Source: Gymnopilus junonius (Eukaryota; Basidiomycota; Agaricomycetes; Agaricales; Galerinaceae). From it: a stretch of 64,000 nucleotides of DNA. Location of the stretch: positions 62,001 through 126,000 of the forward strand of contig JADNYJ010000032.1 in NCBI GenBank assembly GCA_015501075.1, in the 5' to 3' direction. Made by a program: the position numbers and the translations under genes. The notes beneath the pieces are model-generated. The model worked only from the letters and a program-made list of their open reading frames with translations. It was not told the origin of the DNA and ran no database searches. This document shows positions 12,678 to 24,990 of this stretch, in pieces (position 1 is the first letter of the stretch; each line of letters starts with the position of its first letter).

Positions 12678-14270
12678 ATGGAGTCGCAAACCGCTATCAC
12701 AAGCAACGTGTATGTTTTACTTGTTATCCTCCCATATCCACATTCTTAGGACCTCTTCAAGCCTGGGGCCGTTGTTTGTGGGATATGTCTTTGGTTTGAT
12801 TTTGCTGGGTTATGCAGATGCTTATGTATTTTACTCAACACCAGAGGTGCGTAAAGTATAGTTTTCAGCACATTGCCAATCTCAATGGTCCCATTATGCC
12901 TAGAGATAAAAGTTGGATGAAAGTATTCGTGAGTGTATATTTGACCCAAGGCTTCGCTAACGTTTGATTAATGAATGCTCAGGTTGCCACTCTTTTCGTT
13001 CTCAACCTTTTGAATACTACGTTCAACTTCACTATATTCTGCACAATTTTTCTATCCACTAACAGATCCTCCGTTTTAGTTCTTGACGCAGGTACACATG
13101 ATTCGGTTATGAATATTACGTATCCATCTGATTGACGAACCTCGTTGACTTAGAACCAATCCTGACGGTGAGAATGGTCCTGCCGTTCAACAAAGCATGG
13201 AAAAACTGGGTCGGTATTCAAGGTTGTAAATCTGTTCTTGATACAAAGCTTCTTTGCGTGGCGCAGCTATCAACTGGCGAATACTTGGATATACATGTTC
13301 CTTGTGACGGTCATGGCAGTATCAAGCTTCGGTTAGCATATTTTCCCATCTTCGTGCTCCTCTACTAAAGTGGGGGATAAACCCAAAAGTGGGAGGAATC
13401 TTGAACTCTGTCAATATCACAAACGTTACGAATATGTCTGACTTCGAGGATGGCAAGGTCGGTTTATTTTACTCTCTCTTAAAGGACTCGTATAGTAACA
13501 GTTTCCTTTAGATTGCCATGATGCTTTGGGTTATTCCTGGGGTTCTTTGCACCGCAATAGTATTTGCTGTTCACATGTGGTAAAATTAGGCCCTTGCACT
13601 TGCTATCAAAGGTCATCGGATCCTGTATATGTAGGGTAATTAAACTGTTGTTATGTATCTTCACTGGCGGCGGCACCTCATTAGGTTTTATTTTTACTAG
13701 ATTGCACACCAAAATAAACTCTCGCACAGGACCCTCTCTTCGAGCAAGTCTTTCGAGGTCAGCACTATAGATATCACGATCCCTATTCAGTCAAATGACT
13801 GTCATTCTGCTCAGTTTCTGTCCAGACAGGATCGTCGATCTTGATCGGTGCTTTCATTGATGCGGTAGTGTATCTCAGTTCGGTGAGCTGGTCCCTTTGC
13901 TCTCATCGTATTCGGTTCACTAAATCAAGTTGCTGTAATAATAGGAGGGCACAACTTGGTGTGTAAATCTCAGTGGCGAGAATCTGCGACAAATCCAATC
14001 TGGACTCGGATGTGTAGGTGGCATCAGATATTCAACACTCCGCTGTCCAAGGTGTATTCTGCGACTTTCATTTCTATGCTGAATTCTCGCAATGGATGGA
14101 ACTTCAAGGGCCTGTCAACAGATAGTTTGCAAATCCTCCAGCCTGCACGAGCCTACGACTTAATTAGTCAGTTGCAATTTGTAGCCCTCTGATTTATTTA
14201 TTTCACTTGACAGGGCCACACGATACAGTTCACGCCACCGCGAATGGATATCACTGTACACGTCGAGTAA
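12678..14270 (+). CDS. DUF6534-type integral membrane protein
   Basis: A multi-helix membrane protein of a family expanded in mushrooms; its function is unknown. Exon 1 (MESQTAITSNV) joins at 12709 to SSLGPLFVGYVFGLILLGY and ADAYVYFSTPE. Then come WMKVFVATLFVLNLLNTTFN and LDAEPILT. An intron follows, and the next exon carries the family hallmark FFAWRSYQLANTWIYMFLVT. Further exons give IAMMLWVIPGVLCTAIVFA, SILIGAFIDAVVYLSS and the C-terminal signature LSKVYSATFISMLNSRNGW. The stop is placed at 14268-14270 through a short last exon ending ITVHVE; an earlier stop at 14190-14192 is possible. Some junctions between 13570 and 13950 are uncertain. The gene converges on the P450 gene, with the stop codons about 87 bases apart. 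Confidence 0.65.
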
Positions 14271-14356
14271 AGGGGTTTTCGATTTCCATGGACTATTTGG
14301 ATCCAATGACCATTGCATGAGTGACTTATGTTAATTTAATATTGCGTATCTCCCAT

Positions 14357-16555
14357 CTATCTTGTGTCGGAGCCGATGGTCGATTCTGGACTGATGGTAT
14401 GAATGACTTCTCTTATAAGCTTCGCAGAATTCCCTCTTCTCGGGGTAATCGAGCATTCAAATGGACCTGGGCGACTGCATGGACTGAATCAATTTTAAGA
14501 CCAAAATTAGCAGAAGATCTACAGACCTTCTGAGAGCATCAGCGTAGTCCCTATCGATCGGGATCTCTTTCCCATTCTCATCTGTCTTCTTCCTTATGTC
14601 GAAGGTTGCTAGAACGGACACCATAGCGAGCCATAGCTAAGCCGAGAATTTGACATTAGAATAGATAAAAAGTAGGATTGCAAAATCATCTTACCGTTGC
14701 AGTGGCCATGTGTCGGCCAGGGCAGATTCTGTTGAGAATTGACGATTATGTTAGTGCTTTCCGAGAATTTTGAGAGAACATACCGACGGCCGAAGCCAAA
14801 AGTAAGGACCGTATCGTCATCATTCAAATTTCCCTCTGCGTCTAGGAAGCGATCAGGATTGAAGGCTTCAGGTTCAGGGTATTTCTCTTCGTTTCTAGTC
14901 ATTGACCTGATGAGAAAGGTGTTCACCATCAGAAACAATATCGCTGAAAATAGACACGGAACCCACCAGACATTTGCAACGACGTTCGAGCCTATGACAA
15001 CAAGCTAGTTCTTGAATAAATTTCGTAAAAAGGGAAGAGGCTACCTTTTGGAATGTAAAAACCCTTATATATATCGTCTTCAGTACTAACATGGGCTGTA
15101 ATTAGAGGAAAGACGGGCGCCCATCTCATCAATTCACGATATATCGCCTCAAGGTAAGGTAATGCGGTTCGGTCGTTAAAGGTTGGAAGTCTTTCCATTC
15201 CCATGCTCATGTCAATTTTTTCCTGCGCTTTTTTCTGCACAGCGGGAAATAACGCCATGGCGAGGAAGAAGCTGGTAAGAGATGAGGCAACCTGCAGAAC
15301 AATCAATTCCGCCACTAAGACTGTGTGACCCATGCGGACTCACTGTGTCAATTCCGCCTGGGTACAAAGCCATATATGAATTCAAATAAGCCGTGACAGG
15401 GCAAATAAGCTCACCAACACAACTACTAGTCGCAAGGTGTTTCACCATATCAAACTCCTTCTGTACATAACAGTTTTCTAGAAGGTCCGACACCAATGAT
15501 GGTCCTACTGTGCCATTTAGCTTTGGGGGCGAGCTTCAAAATAAGGAGATTGATACATCAAAGGGTTAAACTCACAAGCCCCTTTCCCACATAGTCAATT
15601 GGAATATCCCGCATCCGGTCTGCTAGCTGTTTTACTCCACTGGCAGAGCGCTTGAAGCGTGCTCCCGGAGACCATGTAGGCAGATATCGAAGGATGGGGA
15701 AGAGTTTCAAAAAGGTTACACCAGCGATATCGTCATTTCCCGCCCTCTTGACCCCTTCGTCAAAAACCTTGGTAAAATAGTCGGTCGTGTCGGGCTTCAG
15801 GTCGTTGTCATATAACGTGGCCATCATAATGGCAGAAGCAGTTCTGAAATCGTTGATAAATATAGAGAAATAGGAACGATAAAAATATGCATACTCTTTA
15901 CAGTGGGATCTGAAATCCCCTGGCCGCGTTAAGAGGGCATAGAGTAGGTCATTTATTTTCGCTGATTGCAGAGTCCTGTACGCTATAGAAGACTTCGATC
16001 GAAAACAATGCTGAAACAGTTTTCGGTGGGCACGCCACTGCTGCCCGTATGGCATTAATTCGACATTAAAATCCCAACCCATACTAGAGGCCTTCAGTAC
16101 TTAAGCAGAAGAGGTGAGGAGAAAGCATCGTACAGCGTTATCATTGGATCCTTGGGTCTGTCCGAATACAGCCCTGATCGGCGTTCTAACAACTCAACAG
16201 CATCTTCAACAGCATTGAGAACGATGATGTGTTGACCATAGATATTCAGATGCAAAATGTCACCTGATGAGAAGTAGTCGTCAGACACTGAAATTCTGCT
16301 TCAAGCGTATGACCCACCGTATTTCTTGCCCCACTCCACATACGTTAGCCAAGGTCTGGATGTAGGAAAAATGCTGGCCTTTCCCAGAAAACTTCCTGCA
16401 GGCGGTCCAGGTGGATAGTGAATGTCGCGGGTCGATGAGTCCACCCATTGCCTGTAGGTTGAATACAAGCCAAATGCAATCGCACATGTCGGCAGTACTG
16501 CAAGTAAAAGAGAAACGGTAAGATCGGACAAAACCATTGCAGTTGGAAGGAGCAC
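14357..16555 (-). CDS. Cytochrome P450 monooxygenase
   Basis: A microsomal heme monooxygenase; the substrate is unknown. An N-terminal membrane anchor (SDLTVSLLLAVLPTCAIAFG) is followed by the proline hinge YPPGPPAGSFLG. An I-helix-like GGIDTVASSLTSF lies near 15290. The K-helix ExxR is in IYRELMRWAP near 15130, and EAFNPDRFLD is the PERF-like motif near 14860. The heme-binding loop FGFGRR...ICPGRHMA is split by an intron at about 14780-14720; the Cys is the heme thiolate ligand. The last intron (donor AAG/GTCTGT) joins DALRS to RPGPFECSITPRR, a typical fungal P450 C-terminus, with TAG at 14357-14359. No biosynthetic partner genes other than the adjacent DUF6534 gene are seen, so a secondary-metabolite role is not supported. 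Confidence 0.92.
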
Positions 16556-17184
16556 TAGCGAGAGGATTCGAGGGCTAATGAGAGGGGCAACTATACCGGC
16601 TGTTCGTGGATGTCGTGGAACTCGGAGTCCACATTCGCATAGTGTTCACCCAGTTGTGAAAATCCGTCAATTCGTCCGCTCTGGACTCGGTGTGCGACCT
16701 TTTATTGTCGGGTACCCTTCGGTAAATGTGTTCCGGGCTAGCAGCGGATCCGAGTCTGAGGTAGCTAGCACTGCATTGAAAGAGGAGCAGATGAGGCAAG
16801 TGAGAAAACACAAGTGCCTTGGCCCGGTACTGTTGACTGGACTAGTTGTGAATTGCGACAAATGTCGATTCGAGTCTCGCCAGTTGTACATAGTAGATTT
16901 AGCCAAAAAGGGAGAAAATACACGGCCCGCTTTCCGTGGATATGGGAGAAACACTATGTGGACCTGATTCCAAGGTACGTACCACAAATGTACCATCGAG
17001 GCAACCCCCGCAAAAAGAACGTGTGTGCATTGTACTAAAGCGTAAACGAAATTTATAATTGTTACCTACATACTACAAAGCGAAGGGCCATGAATGAAGA
17101 TCAAAGTACTTATCCGTTAACTACTAAGCATAAGAGTCCCATGGTCCCAAGTCATAGTCTGTCTACAACTACAAGTGAGGCGAT
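16556..17184. other. Intergenic, no gene supported
   Basis: Overlapping frames on both strands around 16580-17040 have no splice-consistent continuation and no recognisable domain. Confidence 0.4.
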
Positions 17185-17500
17185 CAAGGGTAGCTGCGTT
17201 TGTCATACTCCTTATCAAAAGCGCCCTTGCCCAGCGGTAAGTTGCTGCGCAGAGTATTGTTGCCATCCTGAGTTTCCGACTCGACGTTGACGTAGACTTC
17301 AGTATGCTTTGGGGCGCCGAAGTCAATCATTGCGGACTGGAATTTAAAGGTTCTTGAGAGACGAGCAAGATGTCAAACAAATTCCCACTTACAGGCTTCA
17401 TCGGAGGCGGCGCGGGTGGTCTGTAGGCAGGGACGTTATGCATCGAGATCATGTGCTCGTCTGCGCCATTTCTCGAAATTCCACTAGGGCCATCCATCAT
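17185..17500 (-). CDS. Hypothetical 85-residue protein
   Basis: Two exons read cleanly on the minus strand. Exon 1 starts MMDGPSGISRNGADEHMISM and ends YRPPAPPMKP. A canonical intron (GTAAGT ... AATTCCAG) follows. Exon 2 reads SAMIDFGAPKHTEVYVNVES and ends AFDKEYDKRSYP with TGA at 17185-17187. The protein is soluble, proline-rich early, with an alternating IDFG..TEVYVNVE segment. An AG acceptor lies directly before the start ATG, so a further 5' exon is possible. I do not recognise the family. The intact splice sites and absence of stops argue that it is expressed. Confidence 0.5.
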
Positions 17501-17705
17501 CTGAACAAGGCAGAAGATGTCGATGTATCTACCAAGGTGCGACTTATATAGGTATCTAGGTACGATCGGGATCCGTCTAAGTAGGTAATGGAGACGAAAA
17601 GAAACAGTGGGAGTGGCTCTAACAATTTATGTAGGAGCTTCATCCATACTTTCTGTGGTATAAATATTTGAGAACGACAAATGTCGACCTCTTGTGCATC
17701 GAGAG

Positions 17706-20700
17706 CTACTTTTCGCCAACAAACTGATCAAACCACCGGAAGACCTCGTAATGCCACTTGAGACTAAAATCACCAAGTCAGATTGGAAGTTGACAGAGTA
17801 CAACTCAAGAACATACCTATTTCCATGGTTCAATACCCAGTGATTCTCGTCAGGGAACACGACGAGCCGACTTGGTACACCAAGCCTAAGGGGACACATT
17901 GTAAAGAGATTACAAACTTCTGATACTTGGACTTACTGTTGCAAAGCGTGGAACGCGCCAATACTCTCTGTTTCGGGAAGACGGTAATCTTTACTTCCAT
18001 GAATCAACAGCTGAGGTGTCGACCACTTGTGGACAAAGTTGGCCGGGCTGTACCTAAATACAAGAAGAGATAAGTCAGTAGCCTCGAGAGTCAAGATCAT
18101 CAGGCAGATGGACCCTACTTCTCTGAAAGTTTCTTGCTCTTGGCATCCCATGGTCTGCCTCCCCATTCATGATTGAACTGCAAATATTAGAAACTTGAAA
18201 ATGTAAAGACGTTTAAACTGGCTCACGAAAAAGAGCTCATCGGTGCTGTACCCGTTATAAGTCGAATCGAAGACCTGGATTGAATTTTAAGGGAGCACAA
18301 TCTAGAAGTAACTAAGGACCTCACTCCGTCGTGGCAAACGAGAGCCTGATCATTGGATTAAAAAAAACATAATTAGTCTTTGGAAAGAAGTGGAATAATA
18401 AGAGATTGACCTTGAAACCAAAACCGAATTCTGGATGGCCTTGTATCCAGCTGTTATGCAGGGAGTCAATGGCGACGTTCTGTCTTACAAGTCAGACTCA
18501 CTTGATGGCATAACCACCCCAACTAGCACCTGCGGCTACCGCACGCTCGGCATCGATCTAGAGACATCAAAATGACTACAAAAGGGCATATCGAAGAGTA
18601 CACATACTTCGGGATACTCTTTCAATGCATGTTTCCATCCGTGGATCATGTCGACAAATGGCTTGCCTCCCCAGTCCTCCGCGATAGCGTCAGTGAATTC
18701 TGCGATAGATGTCAACTCATAATGTAATAAGAAGAGTTTGTTGGAAGCTAACCTTGCCCAAACGTCGTGCTACCAGTAGGGTTGATCATGATGACGAAGT
18801 ATCCTTGTTGAGTAAAGACTGGAAGCAGTCTCTACAGTTAATCACAAAGAAGCATACGAAAGCAAGGCATCGTACCATTGGGATTCCATCTTGTCGACCA
18901 TTGGTCTTCCCAAGCACCTTGAGGCCCTATCATCACGCTTCATATGAACTCTTGAGAAAATACGGAACATGGTCAGACGCACCTCCGTGGATGAGTAACA
19001 CGGTGGGCCACTTCTTCTTATCGCCAGCTTTCCAACCCTTGGGTTTTAAAGCCCACCCTTGCACGTCCTTATGAAGAGCTCCCTTGAACCAGAATTCTTC
19101 GCCGTCACTCAGCCCCTTCCCTTTTAATTCATCCCCGGAAAATTTTGTAATCTGGTCGACCTTTATCTTAGTAGACGCAGTAGCATCCTCGGCTTGAACA
19201 GCATCTTCAAAGAGCTTCAGTTCGCTGGCGATAAACACGTCGTTGGGGGACGCAAAAGAGGATTGAGTGAAGAGAATTCTGTGGCCTGGTAGGACCTGAA
19301 TATTGGACACAGCTTTGTTGTGGGTGATTGCAATGGGCTTTTGGTACTTGTGACCGAGTTTGGGATGGGTGGTCGAGTGAGATGGGGTCGGTGGGACTGG
19401 CAGGGCGAAGATCTTAATTTTGGCTTCTTCACCTGCCGTAAGATAGATAAATGAGTCGTCCTTGGAGAACTAGGCAGCAAACACGTTAGTCGGCTGGGGA
19501 CGAGCGGCAAAGACGTCAACCCACAGACAAAGCAGCAGGAGAGCGGTCCCAGTGTTGCGTTATTGTGAAACGGACGTCCTTTTCGAGGTCGTAAATGACA
19601 ATTTTAGCGCTAGACCGAATTGTCAAAGTGAGGTAGGAGGTTTTGCAGAAGGCCTACCGATCTGACTCATAACCATCCTCGTCGAGCTCCAACCAGGCCA
19701 CCTTTGTACCCTGGTTATTGAATATTGGGTTATGAGTTGCGCCTTGCTTCCCTGAAGTCAGCTCAACTGGCTTCCCAGTGCCATTTATTGGGACAATGTA
19801 GACCTAAAACTCGAATATCAGTGTTCAGGCTTTCGATTAACAAACGGGACAATCCGACGTTCTGCTTAGTGTGCCAGGCTTCTGGAAGTTCAGGATCCTT
19901 GGTGGTGTATATAATGTGCGTCGCTGACACGTCAAAGTCGTCTGTTCCACCAAAGGGTTCAACTGGACTGTACTAGAGGCCAATCAGTCCAGGATAGTGT
20001 ATGAACGATCACAATCAATAACGCACATGTTTCGTTCCTTGCAGAGGGCTCTGGAAGGATGAACTCAATGCCCATACACCGTCGTGACCCTGCTTGATCT
20101 GTGTACTGAACAATTGGGGACCCTTCTTTTCCTGCCATTCGTCCCAGTGTCGGACATAAGTCGTATCATAGACGAAAGCACTATTTCCACGCTCTTCCCA
20201 TTCCTTGTCCTGTTGCGCCACTGTGCTCAAGTTGCCGTCGGGATAAACGTATGCAGAAAAGACGAGATTCCCGGTATCCGCATTATAGCGGAAGTTTCCT
20301 GCAGTCTTGCTCGGAATCGTGCCGATGAGGACAGGGGACGCATAGGATTCCGTCTCTCCATTTGACACGATGTCTAAAGCGTAGATTTCCGCGTCTTCAT
20401 CTTTTTGCACGACATTTGCAAAAGTCCTTGACGAGAGCCAGAAGGTATCTCCACCCTTATCCAACTATCGTGTATCTGAGCATGAAAAAAATAGCGCTAA
20501 TCGAAAGAGACAAACAGGGATCTGAATAGCCAATTCATCTGACTGGTTGAGGGAAACGACAAAGGTAGACTTGTTGTTCCTATGAGTCCGAAGGTATGAA
20601 TGGAGGGTAGCCACAACCAAAAGAAGCAAGAACTTACTTCTTGTCTTGGAAGGAAAACTTGCTATAAGAGACCAAGGCAAGGTCCCCAGCGTCGTTTGCG

Positions 20701-20938
20701 ACTGCGATGCCTGGTCGGCCAAGTTCGACCTAATGAAGTATTGCGTAGGCTATTGTTGATTTCGTGTCCAAGCGCGCACAGGTAGACATTTACGCACCAA
20801 ATCCTTTGGAGTAAAGACGTCTGCATCCTCCTTGAACTTGAACTCTTTGCCCAGTGAGACCATGTTGTTCGATGGAAATGAAGGAGATTGCAAGGGAATC
20901 TGGGCCGAAAGACCCAATATACCGAATGGGAACTTCAT
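17706..20938 (-). CDS. Secreted dipeptidyl-peptidase 5-like, S9C, copy 1
   Basis: A prolyl-oligopeptidase-family serine peptidase (alpha/beta hydrolase behind a beta-propeller), expected to release dipeptides from extracellular peptides. It starts MKFPFGILGLSAQIPL (weak signal peptide), then FKFKEDADVFTPKDL, the usual N-terminal entry of the family. Propeller exons run from about 20700 to 19300. The hydrolase part has HGGASDHVP(Y) near 19000, the nucleophile elbow GASWGGYA near 18530 (Ser), LLIHGSKDYRLPETE near 17990 (Asp) and PDENHWVLNHGNR near 17840 (His). It ends KWHYEVFRWFDQFVGEK, TAG at 17706-17708. About fourteen introns are present. It is a tandem duplicate of the next gene upstream, in the same orientation, with all triad residues kept. 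Confidence 0.88.
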
Positions 20939-21306
20939 ATGGACGTCCCTGTCAATGCCGGGGAGTTTACCGGAAGCTCAACAAGTTGGGCGTATGCCAC
21001 CTCGAAATAAAGGCACTGAGAAGGTTTATACAAGAGGATAAAAGGGATAAAGCGTGAGTTTTATATGTCTTGCGATGTGAACAAGAGCAAGACGTGTGGG
21101 GAATTGCGTAATTTTAAACCTCAGTGACCATACGATCATCCAGGTCGTCATTTATTTTATTCTCACTTTCAAGTCACCGCACCCAAGTACCGTTCATATC
21201 TTCCCTCTCGCTACAAAAGGGCGCAGTCGCAAGTTACTTATTCACATTCAAGAGGTTGGATTCAAAATTCCTCTTGGCATGACCGACGCGGTACCCATAT
21301 TTGCAA
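20939..21306. other. Spacer between the tandem S9 peptidase genes
   Basis: It holds the promoter of copy 1 (TATAAAC-like sequence near 21030 on the minus strand) and the 3' end of copy 2. No gene is seen. Confidence 0.45.
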
Positions 21307-24300
21307 CTAGTCCTTCCCTACGTACTGATCGAACCACTTGAAGACTTCGTAATGCCACTTGAGACTGCAGTTGGGAAGTTATTCAGAACCATCTATCGTC
21401 TATTACCGAGGTTCACACACCTGTTTCCCTGTTTCAGCACCCAGTGGTTTTCGTCAGGAAAGACGATCAGTCGACTTGGAACCCCAAGCCTGAAGACGAA
21501 ACAATTATTCAGTTATAGTCTGAGGTGCGAAAAAATATTGCCTTACTGCTGCAAAGCTTGGAAGGGGGCAATGCTCTCAGTTTCAGGAACGCGATAGTCT
21601 ATGCTTCCGTGAATCAGGAGTTCAGGAGTAGACCATTTATGTACGAAGAGGGCTGGGTTGTCCCTACAGGATCAGGGTTTATTAGTGGGCTATCCAGAAG
21701 CAAATTCGTAAGTGACTGAACTTGTTGGATCGTTTTCTGCTCTTAGGATCCCAAGGATTCCCACCCCATTCGTGTTTGAACTAGTACTTTTAGTAAGACA
21801 GGCTTACTTGACGAGCGACAAAGACATGCATACCAAGGACAATTCGTCTGTTGTGTAGCTTAAATAAGTCGAATCAAAGATCTGCGTTTTGCTCAAGAAA
21901 ACTCTGGTGTGGACTGATTGAAGGAGGCTTACGCCATCATGACAGACGAGAGCCTGTTCAGCGCATTAGCCTTGTACATACTGATCATAGCACGGACCTA
22001 ACCTTGAATTCGAAGCCATACTCAGGATGGCCTTGTATCCAACTGATTGGAATTTTGGCATGCTTTTGTAAATAAGATATCGTCGAAAGGAAATAGGACA
22101 CCTACTTCATCGCATACCCGCCCCAGCTCGCCCCAGCTGCCAGCGCACGATCTGCATCAATCTATGAAAATCAGATTAGAAACATGGAGGGACAAGACAG
22201 CGACACCTCAGACCTCAGGGTGTGTCCTTAGGACATGTTTCCATCCCAGGACCAAGTCAACGAACGGCTTGCCACCCCAATCTCTATTAATGGCATTGGA
22301 AAATTCTGTCCCATTTGGCCCAGTAAGTACAAAGAATCTTATCTTGTAATACATGACAGACCTTGACCAAAAGTTGTACTGCCAGTGGGATTGATCATGA
22401 TAACGAAGTATCCTTGCTGAGCAAAGACTACGGTGCAAAGTCAATTCAGCATTCAGCGTTGACGCGAGCTTCCTACCGTTCGGATTCCACCTTGTCGACC
22501 ATTGATCCTCCCAGGCGCTCTGAGGGCCTGTAATGTTCAGTGGTAATTTAAATGTTGAACATTAACATGGATGCATGTTTAACAAACGCACCGCCGTGGA
22601 CGATTAGGACGACGGGCCACTTTTTAACATCCCCTGCCTTCCAACCCTTGGGTCTAAACTTCCACCCCTGCACCCGTTTGCCACGTGCTCCTTTGAACCA
22701 GAACTCTTCCCCAGTGTCTAAATCTTTGTTGCCCAAATCTACCGTAGAGAAGTTCGTAATTCTTTCAATACTGATTCCGGCGATAGCAGCATTATTTTCA
22801 GTCAAGATATCGTCCTGAAAGGCCTTAAAACCATTGGCAACGAAGACATCATTTGGGGAAGTAAAGGATGATTGGCTGAACACAATTTTTCCTTCTGACA
22901 AGACTTGAAGGCCAGAAGCCGATTTGCTATGAGTGATCGCCACAGGTTTGGAGTATTTTGAGTCAAATTTGGGGTTCGCTGAGGAATGCGATGGCGTTGC
23001 AGGGACAGGAAGAGCGAAGATCTTGGTTTTAGCCTCGTCTCCGGCTGTGAGATATAAGAATTTGTCATTTTTTGAAAACTAATGGATCTTTGAGCTAAAG
23101 GCGCTCTTTAAGAAGGAAAGAACACGCACAGTTATTGTTTCTGGGGAACGGTCCCAGTGTTGTGCCACTCTAAAACGAACCTTTTCTTTCAGGTCAAATA
23201 TAACAATCTTCGTACTGGCCAAAAATGTTAATCTGGATAGAAAGAGTATCGAAATTGCATACCGGTCAGCATCGCGACCCTCTTCATCCTGTTCAAGCCA
23301 GGCCACCTTCGTTCCTTGTGTGTTAAAGATAGGATAACCTGCGGTTGATTGGGCGCCAGATGTCAGCTCGACTGGGCTTCCTTCGCCATTAATGGGAACA
23401 ATATAAATCTATGTTCAAGGTAAAGTAAGAGTTGCAAACGTTCCATACATTGATTTTTTCCTCCCATGCATTCGAATGGCGCGGGTCTCTCGTAGCATAG
23501 ATAATGTGGGTAGTCGAAACGTCGAAATTGTCTAGTCCACCAAACGGTCCGATTGGAGAATACTATGACAAGATTTAGCAAGGGCACTTCAAACCAAAGG
23601 ATTGACTCGTATACATGTTTTGTTCCTTTCAAAAGACTCTTGATGTCGTTGCCAAGGGCCCACAGGCCATTCTCGTGTTTCAACTGCGCCACGAAGAGCT
23701 GCTGGTCCTTTGGTCCTTCCCATTTATCCCAATGCCGGACATAAGTCTTGTCGAACACCATTCCGCTATTCCCGCGTTCTCCCCGTTCCTTGTCCTGCTG
23801 GGCTACTGTACTCAGGTTGCCATCTGAATAGACAAAAGCTGAAAACACGAGGTTGCCAGTGTCTGCGTTATAGCGGAAGTTTGCCGTTGTTTTGCTTGGA
23901 AGTGTACCAATGAGCACGGGTGGCGCGTAGGTCAATGTCGTAAGGCCTGGGTCCACGGAGATATCGTACGCGTAGATATGGGAGCTCTGTTCGCCTTGGA
24001 CCGCGATTGCAAGTGTAAGTGGAGAGAGCCAAAAGCCTTCTCCGCCCTTCTCCAGCTAAATGTGCATAAGTAAGTGTGAAGTCAACAAGGGTAAAGATAT
24101 AGTATATGCCTACAGGAATTTGTAGTGTCTTGCCTTTGGAGTCAAGGGAAACTATGAATACCGATAAATTGTTCCTGTATACCGCGTCATTGCTTATATC
24201 TAGTATCAGAAAAATAAAGTTAACTAACTTCTTGCCTTCGACCGAAAACTTGCTGAAGGGCACGAAAGCCAAGTCTCCTACACCGTTTGCGATAGCAGCG

Positions 24301-24624
24301 CCCGGTCTACCTAGTTCAATCTAAGAGAATGATAAGACGCATATTAACTAGGGCCGCTAGAAGTAGTACAATTTTCGCTCACTAGATCCTTCGGAGAGAA
24401 AATATCTGAACTTTCTTGAAGTTAAAGACTTTCGCTTCAACGATTGCGACAGGATTACTGTCGAGGGAATACTGAAGGTGTGCTTCTCGCCATAGGTCCA
24501 GAGAGGTAAGAGGAGACTTTGTCCGAGTCAGTGCAGCAGTGAGCCATGCCCCAACGAGCAGTGCACAGATGCAGACACTTCTCAAAGAAACGGAAACAGG
24601 CTTAGAATGTGAGAAAGCCTTCAT
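21307..24624 (-). CDS. Secreted dipeptidyl-peptidase 5-like, S9C, copy 2
   Basis: A tandem paralog of copy 1 with the same exon layout. It starts MKAFSHSKPVSVSLRSVCIC and has a strong signal peptide (CALLVGAWLTAALT). The nucleophile elbow GASWGGYA lies near 22120, the His-containing FPDENHWVLKQGNR-type segment near 21440, and the end KWHYEVFKWFDQYVGKD at 21307-21309 (TAG). Oddity: near 24395-24425 the frame that matches copy 1 (S-DIFSPKDL) is one base out of step with the frame coming from the signal peptide (VFNFKKVQ). A 53-base intron (24458 down to 24406, GTAATC...TTCAG) would restore it; otherwise this is a one-base deletion. The rest of the gene looks intact, so I keep it as a CDS. Confidence 0.8.
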
Positions 24625-24990
24625 CCTTGAGTCATGGATCAATCGACCTCTCTTATATATGTTAGATATCTGCCAGAAAATGATCATAAAACATGGGCTG
24701 CACAACGCGAATTCAACTGCGCACCTCAAGTCAGAATGTGAAGGCACTGGAAAAAGACAAACAACTTGCTGTGCGTAAAGCCAAGAACCTCCAAGCTCAG
24801 AGCACTTCAGAACGTGGGGAATCGCGCAAGGTTGCGCAGCGGGTTAGAAGAGTATCCACGCGAAGTCCCAGGCAGCGAATTCCTAAAAATACCTTTCCTA
24901 GATCACAGAGCGCACGGGCAAATGAAAAATAGCGTTGTCGAAAGGCAGAGGTATAATACACGGAAGAGTATGGTCATACAAAAGCATTTA

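Noticed and set aside
16578..17038. Overlapping frames on both strands upstream of the P450
   Set aside because: Mutually overlapping with no family likeness; coding cannot be argued for either strand.
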